DNA from: an uncultured Chitinophagaceae bacterium
GTDB taxonomy: Bacteria; Bacteroidota; Bacteroidia; Chitinophagales; Chitinophagaceae
DNA: 33,777 nucleotides
Assembly: GCA_938017685.1 (NCBI GenBank)
Contig: CALIIL010000004.1
Span: forward strand, 1 to 33,777
Direction: 5' to 3'
Of the stretch, positions 15,146-24,209 are shown piece by piece (positions within the stretch are counted from its first letter, which is position 1; each line of letters opens with the position of its first letter). Position numbers and translations under genes: made by a program. The notes beneath the pieces were generated by a model that was given only the letters and a program-made list of their open reading frames with translations, did not search any database and was not told where the DNA came from.

Positions 15146-16998
15146 TGGGTAATACTAATCTGTTGAGAAAAGCTGGCCTTTCCTTATTGTTTATTCTATT
15201 CATCTTTTGTGCTTGGTCACAAAAGAAAAAAACAGCAAGCGCCATTCTAGAAAAACAGCGCACTTCTTTACTCAAAGAAATAGCCCAAACGGAAAAAGAG
15301 CTGGCACGATTGCAATCTAGCAAGAGCAACTCTTTAGAAGCACTTAAAGTATTACAATCAAAGCTTAATGCTCGTAACAAACTGCTCAATACTATTGATA
15401 GAGAGGTCAAGGTATTAGACCGAGGTATTGGTCAAGCCAATAATCAAATTGTTGTATTACGCAAAGATTTAAAAGGATTAAGAAAACGCTATGCCGAGCT
15501 TGTTCGTTTTTCTTATAAAAATAGAACTTCTGAAAATTTTCTTCTTTTCTTATTCTCCTCCAAATCATTTAACGATGCTAACCGAAGACTACAATATGTA
15601 GATCAATATAGAAAATATAGAGGCAGCCAAGCGCAAGAAATTGAAGGTAAAGCCACACGCTTAATTGCGACAGCACAATTATTAAAGAAAAAAAGAACGA
15701 CCAAAGACCAAGCGCTACAAACGCAAAAACAACAAAACCTTGCATTGGAGACTGAAACGGCCATGCAAGATGAAATGGTAGCTCAGCTAAAAACTCAAGA
15801 AGGGACTCTTACCAAAAAGCTTGTAAAAAAGAAACAAACCGCCGTACAGCTAAACAATGCAATAGCAGTCGCTATTCAAAAAGAAGTAGCATTGGCGCAA
15901 AAACGTGCAATGGAAGAGCAGCTTAAAAAGCAACGATTAGCACTAGCTAAAAAAGAAAAAGAAAGACAAGAAGCAATAGCCTTGGCAGAAAAAAAAGCGG
16001 CGGAGAAAAAAATTGCCGAGGCTAAGAAAAAACGTGAACTTGAACTACAACGATTAGCTGAAGAAAAAAGAGCAAGAGAAGAAGCAGCTGCCAAATTAGA
16101 AAAGGAAAAAAGAGAACGCGAAGAAAGAGAACAGCGACTAATTGCTGAGCAGAAAAAAAGAAAAGAGGAAGAGCGCAAGGCCAGAGCAATGGCTGAAAAG
16201 AAAAGAAAAGAACGTGAGGCAGAATTAGCACAACAGAAAAAAGAACAAGCAGAGCGACAAATAGCACTACGCCAAGAAAAAGAGCGACAAGAAGCCTTGA
16301 ACAGAAAACTTGAAGAAGAGAAACAGAAGCAGAAAGAATACGAAAGAAAACTAGCAAAAGAAAATAAAAAACGTGAACGCTTAGCTAAAAAGAAAGCCGC
16401 AGAACGTATTGCGAATGCTAAAAAAACAGGCACGTTTAATAACCCAAGATACGTTCCTACTCAGGCTGATATAGACAAAAAAGCAGAGCAGGAAGCCGAA
16501 GCAAAACGCTTGGCAAAAGAGAGTGTAAAGAAAGATTATCGCATTGCCCTTTCTGAAGCGGACCGAAACTTGTCAAATAATTTTGCAGCCAATAAAGGTC
16601 GCTTACCTTGGCCTGTAACTTCAGGCTATATCTCTGAGCATTACGGCAAGAATAAGCATCCGGTCTTTAATATTTATACAGAAAATTATGGTATTGATAT
16701 TAAAACAACTAAAGGACAGAGCGCCTTTGCTATTTTTGCTGGAGAGGTCTCATCGGTAATATTTATTCCGGGAGCTGGTCAAACTGTTCTAGTAAACCAT
16801 GGTAGCTTTTACACAGTATATTCTAAACTAAAAAATGTACGTGTAAACAAAGGTGATAAGGTTAAACTTAAACAAGTTATTGGCGGTGTAAAAACTGATG
16901 AAAACGGTAGCACACAAATTCACTTTGAAATATGGCAAGTTGGTGCCAATGGTTCTCCATCTAAAGTTAATCCAGAGTTCTGGGTAAGAAAGCCTTAA
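15145..16998 (+). CDS. EnvC-like murein hydrolase activator (coiled coil plus degenerate LytM)
   Basis: Up to 617 residues: a signal peptide (LRKAGLSLLFILFIFCAWSQ), a very long coiled coil rich in Lys, Glu, Arg and Ala (about 30-430), and a C-terminal LytM fold (about 485-617). The LytM zinc ligands are changed: HxxxD is NYGID (Asn514, Asp518) and HxH is QIH (Gln591, His593). As in EnvC, it probably does not cut peptidoglycan but activates amidases during cell separation. GTG at 15145 or in-frame TTG at 15163 is the start; the promoter box favours TTG. The coiled coil is longer than the E. coli one. It overlaps the convergent sigma gene by 4 bases. Confidence 0.85.
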   Translation: MGNTNLLRKAGLSLLFILFIFCAWSQKKKTASAILEKQRTSLLKEIAQTEKELARLQSSKSNSLEALKVLQSKLNARNKLLNTIDREVKVLDRGIGQANNQIVVLRKDLKGLRKRYAELVRFSYKNRTSENFLLFLFSSKSFNDANRRLQYVDQYRKYRGSQAQEIEGKATRLIATAQLLKKKRTTKDQALQTQKQQNLALETETAMQDEMVAQLKTQEGTLTKKLVKKKQTAVQLNNAIAVAIQKEVALAQKRAMEEQLKKQRLALAKKEKERQEAIALAEKKAAEKKIAEAKKKRELELQRLAEEKRAREEAAAKLEKEKREREEREQRLIAEQKKRKEEERKARAMAEKKRKEREAELAQQKKEQAERQIALRQEKERQEALNRKLEEEKQKQKEYERKLAKENKKRERLAKKKAAERIANAKKTGTFNNPRYVPTQADIDKKAEQEAEAKRLAKESVKKDYRIALSEADRNLSNNFAANKGRLPWPVTSGYISEHYGKNKHPVFNIYTENYGIDIKTTKGQSAFAIFAGEVSSVIFIPGAGQTVLVNHGSFYTVYSKLKNVRVNKGDKVKLKQVIGGVKTDENGSTQIHFEIWQVGANGSPSKVNPEFWVRKP

Positions 16999-17576
16999 AG
17001 CACTATTTGTAAATCTTGTACAATCTTTTTTAGATTAAGCAGTCCGTAACGCATGCGCCCCAATGTGGTATTAATACTTACATTAGTTAATGTAGCAATT
17101 TCTTTAAAGCTCAACTCGCCGTATAATCGCATAACTATCACTTCGCGTTGCTCCACTGGTAGATCAGCCAACAACTCTCTAACTTTCTTACAAGATTGAT
17201 TAAGCATAATTTTTTGCTCGTGGGTCTTTTCTTGGATATCCAATAACTCAAATATATCTCCGCCATTAGGTAGCGTTACTTTGACGTGTCGCTTGGCCTT
17301 ACGAATATGATCTATCCCAAGGTTGCGGATAATACGTGCAGCCCAAGGCAGGAACTTACCTTCTTCGCTATAGTTTCCTTTTCGGATAGAACGTATCACT
17401 TTAATACAGGCTTCTTGAAATAAGTCTTCAGCAAGGTATCTATCTTTTACTAAGATATAGGCCGCATAAAACAGCTTGTCTTTATAGCGTTCTAATAATA
17501 TACCAATGGCTTGCTCGTTGCCTTGCTTGATTAAATGAATAAGTTGCTCTTCTTTGAGTTGTGTTAAGTGCTGCAT
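16995..17576 (-). CDS. RNA polymerase sigma factor, ECF subfamily
   Basis: 193 residues with region 2 (about 22-95: LLERYKDKLFYAAYILVKD, DLFQEACIKV) and region 4 (about 132-185: LPVEQREVIVMRLYGELSFK, then a helix-turn-helix EIATLTNVSINTTLGRMRYG). These bind the -10 and -35 elements of target promoters. No membrane anti-sigma factor gene follows; the next gene downstream is the convergent EnvC-like gene, overlapping at the stop codons. The regulon cannot be inferred. A GACCCTATGGGT-type palindrome lies about 20 bases before the start (17594-17605). Confidence 0.9.
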   Translation of the reverse strand: MQHLTQLKEEQLIHLIKQGNEQAIGILLERYKDKLFYAAYILVKDRYLAEDLFQEACIKVIRSIRKGNYSEEGKFLPWAARIIRNLGIDHIRKAKRHVKVTLPNGGDIFELLDIQEKTHEQKIMLNQSCKKVRELLADLPVEQREVIVMRLYGELSFKEIATLTNVSINTTLGRMRYGLLNLKKIVQDLQIVL

Positions 17577-17772
17577 AGTATTCTACTTTTATTGACCCTA
17601 TGGGTACATGAAGAAATAATAATTAAAGTAGAATTTTTTGTATACGCTATGCTTTTTTAATTGTTTAAAAAAATTGGAAAGAGAAGTTCATTTCCAAATG
17701 AAAGGTAGAATGTTTTATTGGGTTAAAAGTGTTAAAATGTATCCAAATGATAATTTTTAGATTTCTTTAAGA

Positions 17773-18015
17773 TTAATTGACATGAATTAAAAACTCAAAG
17801 GGTCTCAATTTGCCCTCCTCTAACTTTTGATCTATACTGTTCTGTGTTGAATTAATTTTACGAGCATACAAATTATTTATTTTTCTGTAGGATTGGGTAT
17901 CGTCCTTGGCATGCTCATTTAACAACTGTACGATCTTTTTTGCATCGTTTGCATTTTTCTTCACAATGTCGTTTTTTCCTTGCTTATTAAATAGTATTTC
18001 GCTGTTTTTTGCCAT
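17773..18015 (-). CDS. Hypothetical protein, 80 residues, probably helical
   Basis: It starts MAKNSEILFNKQGKNDIVKK and is rich in Lys, Asn, Asp and Glu with no signal peptide, membrane segment or recognised family. The residue pattern suggests helices, possibly a coiled coil. ATG at 18015 is preferred to the ATG at 18084, whose extra 23 residues are basic and lack sense. It lies between the TonB-dependent receptor and the sigma factor gene, all on one strand, with 196 bases before the sigma gene in which no feature except the palindrome near the sigma start was recognised. Confidence 0.5.
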   Translation of the reverse strand: MAKNSEILFNKQGKNDIVKKNANDAKKIVQLLNEHAKDDTQSYRKINNLYARKINSTQNSIDQKLEEGKLRPFEFLIHVN

Positions 18016-18110
18016 GAATGCTTGTTTTACTCTTATCAACCTAATTAAGGCAAAAGCTGTGCCAAACTTTAAACGAAAACACAACCTTATTGCTATCAGA
18101 TTACAATGTA

Positions 18111-20333
18111 TTAAAATTTATAAAATATATTAAAAAAAACACTCCGAGGCAGCAATAATGTGGAGTTCCCTTCGCCACCATGTGGTGATCCGGAAATGGG
18201 CGAACTGGAGGACTGCCCAACAATGTTGTTCTGAATATTAAAGACATTTTTAATCCCTGCTTGTAAGGTTAAGGACTTATCAAATAAATCTTTTGAAAAA
18301 GACAAATTAGAAATGTGCAGTGGATTACTCCATGCATAACTACCATCTACAAAGTATATTGGCTGATTATTGTTGTACTTATAAAATACATTTACTCTGG
18401 TAGCTATTCGTGGTATTAAATAAGATGCATGAAATAAAACTTCGCTAAATGTTACTGAAGGCAAGCCAGTACTTTCAATAATTTTAGTTTGTGATACACC
18501 TACACTTCCTTGTAATTTTTCACTCTCATATTTTACTAGACTGGATACAATTAGGTTTCTAAAACGATCTACATTAAAGTATTGTAAGCTATTGCTTTGA
18601 GAATTAAGTGATACGTATGAGATACGATTATTAATATCATTTCCCATTACATTGGCCTCGATAGACCAATTATGTTTCCCTTTCTTTAATCGCTTTTCGG
18701 CATTTACTTCAAGATGTAAGCCTTGCTCTTGTTTTAGATCCGCATTTCCCAAGATCATATGATTATTATCTATGAACTCCAGGTACAATTCTTTCATACT
18801 GGGTGAGCGATATCCTTGAGATAAGGATGTTCTTATACTTAGGTCTTTCTTATTTACATATTTTAAATAAAAACCATAGGCCACGTTACGGGCAAACTTA
18901 GAGTGTAAATTAACTCTCGCAGATGGCATGAAGCTAAAGCGCTTATAATTATAGGTCCAAGAACCAAACAAGCCTGTCTCAACCATTTCTTGGCGTTGAT
19001 TTTCTATCTTTCCACTATTAGCGGTCTCATGATTAATCTCATAACCAATCTGCACATCACTGTTTTTAAACCTTGTTGATTGCACTGCTCCTCTAAAGTG
19101 GTATTGATCAAAAATAGAGGTATCCTGATCTTCAGTATTAGCAATTATATTTTGCTCTAAGGTTACTAAGTTTTTATAGTACTTATTCTTGCGTCTCTTA
19201 TAATGAGAAAAAGTATTTTGAGAAGTAAAAAACTCTTTGTCGCTCAATTGATAATCGAAGCTTAATGTGTTACGTAATCTATTCGTAATGTAATATTCAT
19301 CTAATCCAAAAGCTCTATAAGGCGACACAGAGGGCACGCCTTTATTTTCAATAAGCTCTCCAAGGTAATAGCCATAATAACCGATTACACCTTTCTTTAA
19401 TTTATACTTATAATTAACGTCTGTTGTGTACTGTGTTTTTGGTTTCCATAGTAACCAGCGCTCTACCGTATCAGTTGGCGACCAGCCTTGAAAGAAGTTT
19501 CTTGCTAAGGATATACGCAAGTTGTGCTGCTTGTGCTTCATTCCAATAGCTCCTCCAACATTTACACGACCTACAGATTCGCCGTAGGTATAAATATTTC
19601 CCTCAATGGTTCGTTTTGTATCTTCAGTAATAATATTTACGACACCACCTAATGCGTTAGATCCATACATTACGCTCATTGGACCTTGTACCGTTTCTAT
19701 TCTTTTTACATTAGCCATATTGATTTGGTTCAAATCAATAAAGCCGGCCTCAGAACCATTTAAAGGCACGCCATTCAATAAGATCTTTACATTTTGACCA
19801 TTAATTCCTCCGAAGCTTGTTGCTGCACCCAGAATATTATCATTAGAAACAGATTGATTTAGCTCAAACTGAAGAACATCATTTAAGGATACAGCACCTC
19901 TTTTTTGAATGTCGGCTTGAGTAATGGTATTGACCTTGTACATACTTTGATTATCCAAGACAGGTGTAACGGTGCCTGTAATAACCATATCCTTCATTCG
20001 AAAATTCTCCTTTTTTATCTTTTGGGTATAGTAATAACCACTTCGCTTAATCTTTACTTGAGATAAATTGAGATCGAAAGTCGTTGTAGCATAACCTAAG
20101 TACTTAACCTCAACCTTCAATGGGAAACTTACGTCCTTCAATACAGATATTCCTGCTTGATTTGTAATAGCCTGAGACTTCTTACCTTGAATAGTATAAA
20201 AGATATAAGCTGCTTGCATGGGCTCACTCGTTGAGTGATCAATAATTTTTAGATACAAATCTTTAGCACCCGCTACATTAGTAAAAAGTGCGAGCAAAAT
20301 AAGCAACGAAATATTTCTAATAATTAATTTCAA
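18111..20333 (-). CDS. TonB-dependent receptor, probable heme receptor (HmuR-like by context)
   Basis: 740 residues: signal peptide (1-23), a carboxypeptidase-regulatory-like domain (about 24-110), a TonB plug (about 118-240, with KVNTITQADIQKRGAVSLND and MYGSNALGGVVNIITED) and a 22-strand-type barrel ending in a C-terminal aromatic (FYKF). Such receptors move ligands across the outer membrane using TonB energy. The heme assignment rests on the HmuY-like gene directly upstream (46 bases) rather than on receptor residues. An intrinsic terminator lies in that gap. Cobalamin, metal or another siderophore ligand remains possible. Confidence 0.85.
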   Translation of the reverse strand: MKLIIRNISLLILLALFTNVAGAKDLYLKIIDHSTSEPMQAAYIFYTIQGKKSQAITNQAGISVLKDVSFPLKVEVKYLGYATTTFDLNLSQVKIKRSGYYYTQKIKKENFRMKDMVITGTVTPVLDNQSMYKVNTITQADIQKRGAVSLNDVLQFELNQSVSNDNILGAATSFGGINGQNVKILLNGVPLNGSEAGFIDLNQINMANVKRIETVQGPMSVMYGSNALGGVVNIITEDTKRTIEGNIYTYGESVGRVNVGGAIGMKHKQHNLRISLARNFFQGWSPTDTVERWLLWKPKTQYTTDVNYKYKLKKGVIGYYGYYLGELIENKGVPSVSPYRAFGLDEYYITNRLRNTLSFDYQLSDKEFFTSQNTFSHYKRRKNKYYKNLVTLEQNIIANTEDQDTSIFDQYHFRGAVQSTRFKNSDVQIGYEINHETANSGKIENQRQEMVETGLFGSWTYNYKRFSFMPSARVNLHSKFARNVAYGFYLKYVNKKDLSIRTSLSQGYRSPSMKELYLEFIDNNHMILGNADLKQEQGLHLEVNAEKRLKKGKHNWSIEANVMGNDINNRISYVSLNSQSNSLQYFNVDRFRNLIVSSLVKYESEKLQGSVGVSQTKIIESTGLPSVTFSEVLFHASYLIPRIATRVNVFYKYNNNQPIYFVDGSYAWSNPLHISNLSFSKDLFDKSLTLQAGIKNVFNIQNNIVGQSSSSPISGSPHGGEGNSTLLLPRSVFFNIFYKF

Positions 20334-20351
20334 GAAGTCATTAAAGGTAAA

Positions 20352-20377
20352 ATAAAAGGGCCTTGCAGCCCTTTTAT
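20352..20377 (-). terminator. Intrinsic terminator between the HmuY-like gene and the receptor gene
   Basis: ATAAAAGGGC and GCCCTTTTAT form a perfect 10-bp stem with a six-base loop (20362-20367), followed on the minus strand by a T-rich tract. It lies after the HmuY-like stop (20380) and before the receptor start (20333), so it could lower receptor transcript relative to the secreted protein. Confidence 0.75.
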
Positions 20378-20379
20378 AA

Positions 20380-21702
20380 TTATCGTAAGATTGTCATTTT
20401 TTCTTTAACAAAACCGTCACCCACACTTAAATGTATAATGTAAGTTCCGTTGGCCAATTCGCTCGTATTAATATTCCAAGCATTTAAACCATTAGACGTT
20501 TGCTTATTCATACTTTTCACAGCACGACCATTAAAATCATAAATGGTTATATTAGCCATAGCTGCTTCATTAGCAGTAAATACTAAGTTAGCACTTGCAT
20601 TTGCTGGATTAGGGAATAATTTATAATCTTCAATTTGATTATTTACATCATTTACTGCAACTACAGAGCCTAATAATCTTTTTCTAAAAATAATCTCACC
20701 CGTTGTAGAGCCTCCATATCCTAAAAACTGTAGTTGATAAATGTCATTGGCTTTGTTCTTAATAAAATAACTTAAAGAATCTACCATTGTATATGCGGCA
20801 GGCGGTGGGCCCATTGGAGGGTTTTTCCAATCCCAACCAATTGTATTGATGGCCTTAGCAGGAGGTGCATTCCAAAATTGATTATAACCATCGTTAAAGG
20901 CATCATCGACATCCATTTTCTGCACTTCGCTTACAAGAATACCCTTGTTACTTAGTGCTCCCGTAACAGCGTATAAAGCTAACTGTTGTGGAGGAGGACC
21001 TCCAAATACTTCTTCTGGGTAAGTGGCAAATACAAGATCCCAATCATCAATAGCTGGCTCGCGATCTAAATCCTGACCACTATCTAAATTAAAATAAGCA
21101 AATAAACGATCACTATAAGTAGGCGCTCCAACAACAGTATAAGTCTGCGTCATACCAATAAGGTCAAATTTTTGTACACGAAGGTGCCAAGTATAAGGAG
21201 CTTGAGATACTAAGCTATCGACCATGAACTTATAATGAGCGGTACCTGTTCTTACAATAAAAACAGAGTCTCCTCGAATAACATTATCCGCCGGGTTGTA
21301 AACTCCCCAACCAAAGTGAAAACCACTGGGGTTAGGATTATCGTTAAAAGCACCTTGATGCCAAGACTCGCTGCCGTTGTATAGCGCATCTGCATTGGCT
21401 GTATCTCCCAACACAATATTATTCCAATCAGCAGCAGCTTTGTGTATATTATATACTTTAGTAAATTCATTGCCCGCACCATGGTTGGCAAATATTGAAG
21501 CACTATCCGAAATGCTCAATGATAATGCTAAATGCCAGTTTGTGCTTGCTTCATTTTTTACGGATCCATTGGAGCTCATTTGGTAATAAACGTTCTGCGA
21601 AAGCCCCGGATTCATTGTAATAGTGTCATTAGTCCAAGCTTGGCCCGAGGCTCCAAAACTGGCTAGAGTTAATAGGAATAGAATAGATAAAATTTGCTTC
21701 AT
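20380..21702 (-). CDS. HmuY-like protein with two tandem domains and a T9SS sorting domain
   Basis: 440 residues: signal peptide (ending SGQ), domain 1 (about 30-195), domain 2 (about 196-345), and a T9SS type A sorting domain (about 355-440, KLFPNPANASANLVF, ELANGTYIIHLSVG). Domain 2 shows HmuY family features: IDDWDLVFATY and TIGWDWKNPPMGPP, then a YFIKNKANDIYQLQF strand pair. Domain 1 looks like a diverged repeat (TNWHLALSLS; SVFIVRTGTAHYKFMV). HmuY proteins bind heme outside the cell and hand it to a TonB receptor. The next gene is such a receptor. A TACCTTTG box is upstream. Many Gly/Pro/aromatic residues differ from classic HmuY, so ligand identity is inferred. Confidence 0.7.
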   Translation of the reverse strand: MKQILSILFLLTLASFGASGQAWTNDTITMNPGLSQNVYYQMSSNGSVKNEASTNWHLALSLSISDSASIFANHGAGNEFTKVYNIHKAAADWNNIVLGDTANADALYNGSESWHQGAFNDNPNPSGFHFGWGVYNPADNVIRGDSVFIVRTGTAHYKFMVDSLVSQAPYTWHLRVQKFDLIGMTQTYTVVGAPTYSDRLFAYFNLDSGQDLDREPAIDDWDLVFATYPEEVFGGPPPQQLALYAVTGALSNKGILVSEVQKMDVDDAFNDGYNQFWNAPPAKAINTIGWDWKNPPMGPPPAAYTMVDSLSYFIKNKANDIYQLQFLGYGGSTTGEIIFRKRLLGSVVAVNDVNNQIEDYKLFPNPANASANLVFTANEAAMANITIYDFNGRAVKSMNKQTSNGLNAWNINTSELANGTYIIHLSVGDGFVKEKMTILR

Positions 21703-21725
21703 TATAGAATATATTTAATAGAATA

Positions 21726-21733
21726 CAAAGGTA
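21726..21733 (-). promoter_or_regulatory. -7 box (TACCTTTG) for the HmuY-like/receptor operon
   Basis: A full TAnnTTTG match 24 bases upstream of the ATG at 21702. It predicts a leader of about 20 bases. No obvious Fur-type palindrome was recognised in this gap. Confidence 0.5.
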
Positions 21734-21791
21734 GAACCGAGGACTTTCTTAGCTCGCTTTGTGAAACGGTAATGAAACTAATATGACATTA

Positions 21792-22787
21792 TTACGACAA
21801 AAGTCCTTGTGCAATCAAATACTCGGCAATTTGCACGGCATTGGTTGCTGCACCCTTTCTTAGGTTGTCTGATACTACCCAGCAGTTCAATGTATTATCC
21901 TGCGAGTGATCTCTTCGTAAGCGCCCTACAAATACATCATCCTTATTATGGGCATCTAAAGGCATAGGGTATTTTAGTTCCGCTGGTGTATCAACGACTG
22001 TAATGCCTTTAAAACTCACTAAGGTTGAACGTACAATTTCGATATCAAAGTCTTGTTCCAACTCAATATTTAAGCTCTCGCTATGCCCACCCATAACTGG
22101 TATGCGCACAGCTGTTGCGGTTACTTTAATGGTATCGTTCGCCAAGATTTTATTGGTTTCTTGTATCATTTTCATTTCCTCCTTCGTGTAGTCATTATCC
22201 ATAAATACATCAATCTGTGGAATGAGGTTCAAATCTATAGGATGAGGATATGCTTTTTCGCCGTGCATATTACCAGCGCGTTCTTGTTCTAACTGATTTA
22301 CTGCTTTTATTCCAGAACCAGTAACCGACTGATATGTTGAAGCTACAACGCGTTTTACTCCAAATTTATCGTGTAATGGTTTCAATACCATAACCATTTG
22401 AATAGTGGAACAATTGGGATTAGCAATTATAAAATCTTGATTACTTAATTCATGACCATTAATCTCAGGGACAATTAATTTATAATCAGGATGCATACGC
22501 CATGCCGATGAATTGTCTATTACACGAATTCCTGCTTGGGCAAATTGTGGTGCCAACTCCAAGGAAGTCTCTCCACCTGCCGAAAATATGGCAATAGCTG
22601 GTTTCATTGCAATGGCCGTCTTATAATCAACTACTTTATAGGCTTTGTCTTTAAAAATGATTTGTTTTCCCAATGATCTTTGAGAGGCCACCGGTATCAA
22701 TTCATCAATAACTACATTGCGCTCAGCAAGTACTTCCAATATTTTTGTTCCAACAAGGCCCGTTGCCCCTACAACCGCAATCTTCAT
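21792..22787 (-). CDS. asd: Aspartate-semialdehyde dehydrogenase
   Basis: 331 residues. An N-terminal Rossmann fingerprint VVGATGLVG (4-12) binds NADP; catalytic Cys126 is in NPNCSTIQM and the catalytic His is in GGHSESL. It reduces aspartyl phosphate to aspartate semialdehyde, the branch point to lysine/diaminopimelate, threonine and methionine. It follows mtgA by 21 bases, so an envelope-linked operon is likely: diaminopimelate made through this step can be built into peptidoglycan (assuming a DAP-type wall). All key motifs are intact. Confidence 0.95.
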   Translation of the reverse strand: MKIAVVGATGLVGTKILEVLAERNVVIDELIPVASQRSLGKQIIFKDKAYKVVDYKTAIAMKPAIAIFSAGGETSLELAPQFAQAGIRVIDNSSAWRMHPDYKLIVPEINGHELSNQDFIIANPNCSTIQMVMVLKPLHDKFGVKRVVASTYQSVTGSGIKAVNQLEQERAGNMHGEKAYPHPIDLNLIPQIDVFMDNDYTKEEMKMIQETNKILANDTIKVTATAVRIPVMGGHSESLNIELEQDFDIEIVRSTLVSFKGITVVDTPAELKYPMPLDAHNKDDVFVGRLRRDHSQDNTLNCWVVSDNLRKGAATNAVQIAEYLIAQGLLS

Positions 22788-22808
22788 AATGCTAATATTA
22801 TTTCAAAT

Positions 22809-23501
22809 TTAATTCGCTATTACTTTCTTAACCCCTTTGAACCCTTTTAAATTATTCATTTGTTTTAGAATCCACTTTTGCTTCTTAATGAAGCGCGGTG
22901 TTTTTTTATCCGGGTTCATTTCTTTTGGATTAGGTAATGACGCGGCAATCCAAGCAGCTTGGCTGGCCGTAAGCTTCTCTGGCGTAGTATTATAATAATG
23001 CATAGCAGCTGCTTTTATGCCATAAATACCTTGCCCCATTTCGGCAATATTGAGATAATGCTCTAGGATTCTTTTTTTACCCCATACAAACTCTATGATG
23101 AGCGTGGTATAGGCTTCCAGGCCTTTTCTAATCCAACTCCTACCTTGCCAGAGAAATATATTCTTAGCCGTTTGTTGTGAGATAGTGCTGCCTCCTCTAA
23201 TTTTTTTCCCTTTGGCATTATTTTCTATGGCACTTTTAATCGCGCCTACATCTACACCATAATGACTAGGAAATTTTTGATCTTCACTCGCCAAGACTGC
23301 CAGCTTTATTTGTAAGCCTTGTTGATCAAAATTGATTGGTTTATAACTGACAGAGGTACCATGCAATAAATCATTGAGCATTGTAAATGTGCCCATAGGA
23401 GAAAACCAAATAAGTGCTAACACATAAACCAAATGAAGCAAAAAAGCGATTATAAATAATCGCTTAATCTTTTTAAAGATATATAAAAGTGCTTTTTTCA
23501 A
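22809..23501 (-). CDS. mtgA: Monofunctional peptidoglycan glycosyltransferase
   Basis: 230 residues, a GT51 domain with one N-terminal membrane segment (about 13-33) and no transpeptidase domain, as in MtgA. Catalytic Glu73 is in SEDQKFPSHYG; GGSTISQQTAKNIFLW and RILEHYLNIAEMG are intact. It polymerises lipid II into glycan at the inner membrane. The start codon is TTG at 23501, two bases after the stop of the preceding gene; the next in-frame ATG is after the membrane anchor, so TTG is preferred and translational coupling is likely. It is followed by asd. Confidence 0.93.
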   Translation of the reverse strand: MKKALLYIFKKIKRLFIIAFLLHLVYVLALIWFSPMGTFTMLNDLLHGTSVSYKPINFDQQGLQIKLAVLASEDQKFPSHYGVDVGAIKSAIENNAKGKKIRGGSTISQQTAKNIFLWQGRSWIRKGLEAYTTLIIEFVWGKKRILEHYLNIAEMGQGIYGIKAAAMHYYNTTPEKLTASQAAWIAASLPNPKEMNPDKKTPRFIKKQKWILKQMNNLKGFKGVKKVIAN

Positions 23502-23503
23502 TA

Positions 23504-24091
23504 TTAGAAACGATAACCCAAACTTATATTAAACATGAAATTTACATTAGGGCCGTCGTCAAATACTCCTTGTGTACCACGCTGTATTCTATTTATATAA
23601 TTCATACCCAATCCAGTAGCCATACCTACGTATATTCTTTTTTGCAAAGTAACATTTAAGGCACTCGTAAGCATAAAACCAAATTGATTCGTTTTACGTG
23701 TTTCTACACGGTCAATTTGAACACCCGTATTTGAATCCCAATTACTAAATACTTCTTCTCGGCTCGATGTACCATAAAGTAATGTAGGAGCAATAGAATA
23801 CTTGACAGGACGTTCGTTACCAAATGGATAAAATTTAGCCGCTACACCTGTTTGAACAAGATTGTTGTACAAGCCAAAATTAATAGGTACTTGAACACCC
23901 AAATAATCATTGACAAAACGCTCATACGTTACGCCTACACATACATCCGACACTTCAGGTGAAGCATATCCATAAAAAGGGGCTACTGTAATTAAATTCT
24001 TACCATAAGGACTTTCGTCTTTCATCTTTACTTGACTAAACACTTGCTGTGCTAATAAAACACATAATGAAAGGATGATTGCTTTTTTCAT
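23504..24091 (-). CDS. Outer-membrane beta-barrel-like protein
   Basis: 195 residues with a signal peptide (MKKAIILSLCVLLAQQVFSQ) and alternating aromatic beta strands (ITVAPFYGYASPEV, TYERFVNDYLGVQVPINFGL) that end in a terminal Phe (SLGYRF), the usual barrel end. It is probably an 8-strand small barrel in the outer membrane. No recognised binding function. First gene of the mtgA-asd operon, with a TATCTTTG promoter box upstream. Confidence 0.75.
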   Translation of the reverse strand: MKKAIILSLCVLLAQQVFSQVKMKDESPYGKNLITVAPFYGYASPEVSDVCVGVTYERFVNDYLGVQVPINFGLYNNLVQTGVAAKFYPFGNERPVKYSIAPTLLYGTSSREEVFSNWDSNTGVQIDRVETRKTNQFGFMLTSALNVTLQKRIYVGMATGLGMNYINRIQRGTQGVFDDGPNVNFMFNISLGYRF

Positions 24092-24108
24092 AGTTTCTTA
24101 TTCTTTGG

Positions 24109-24116
24109 CAAAGATA
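24109..24116 (-). promoter_or_regulatory. -7 box (TATCTTTG) for the barrel-mtgA-asd operon
   Basis: TATCTTTG on the minus strand is a full consensus match, 18 bases upstream of the ATG at 24091; leader of about 12 bases predicted. Confidence 0.55.
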
Positions 24117-24209
24117 GACGAATGTGGTATTACGAACGTTAAAAACAAAGTGTTAAAAAACTTCGGCTTTACAACAAGCGAAGCTCCTATCTTTTATCAT
24201 TGTAGAACA

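Noticed and set aside
15876-16433. Ser/Phe-rich 185-codon ORF on the minus strand
   Set aside because: It is the antisense shadow of the Lys/Glu/Arg-rich coiled coil of the EnvC-like gene.
11540-16998. A single peptidoglycan-remodelling cluster including both M23-type genes
   Set aside because: The two genes are on opposite strands and separated by glutathione peroxidase and mqnC with no shared transcript, so functional coupling is not supported by layout.
24075-24209. ATG at 24075 as start of the GH3 fusion
   Set aside because: It would overlap the divergent barrel gene and its promoter and would bury the signal peptide that begins at 24210.
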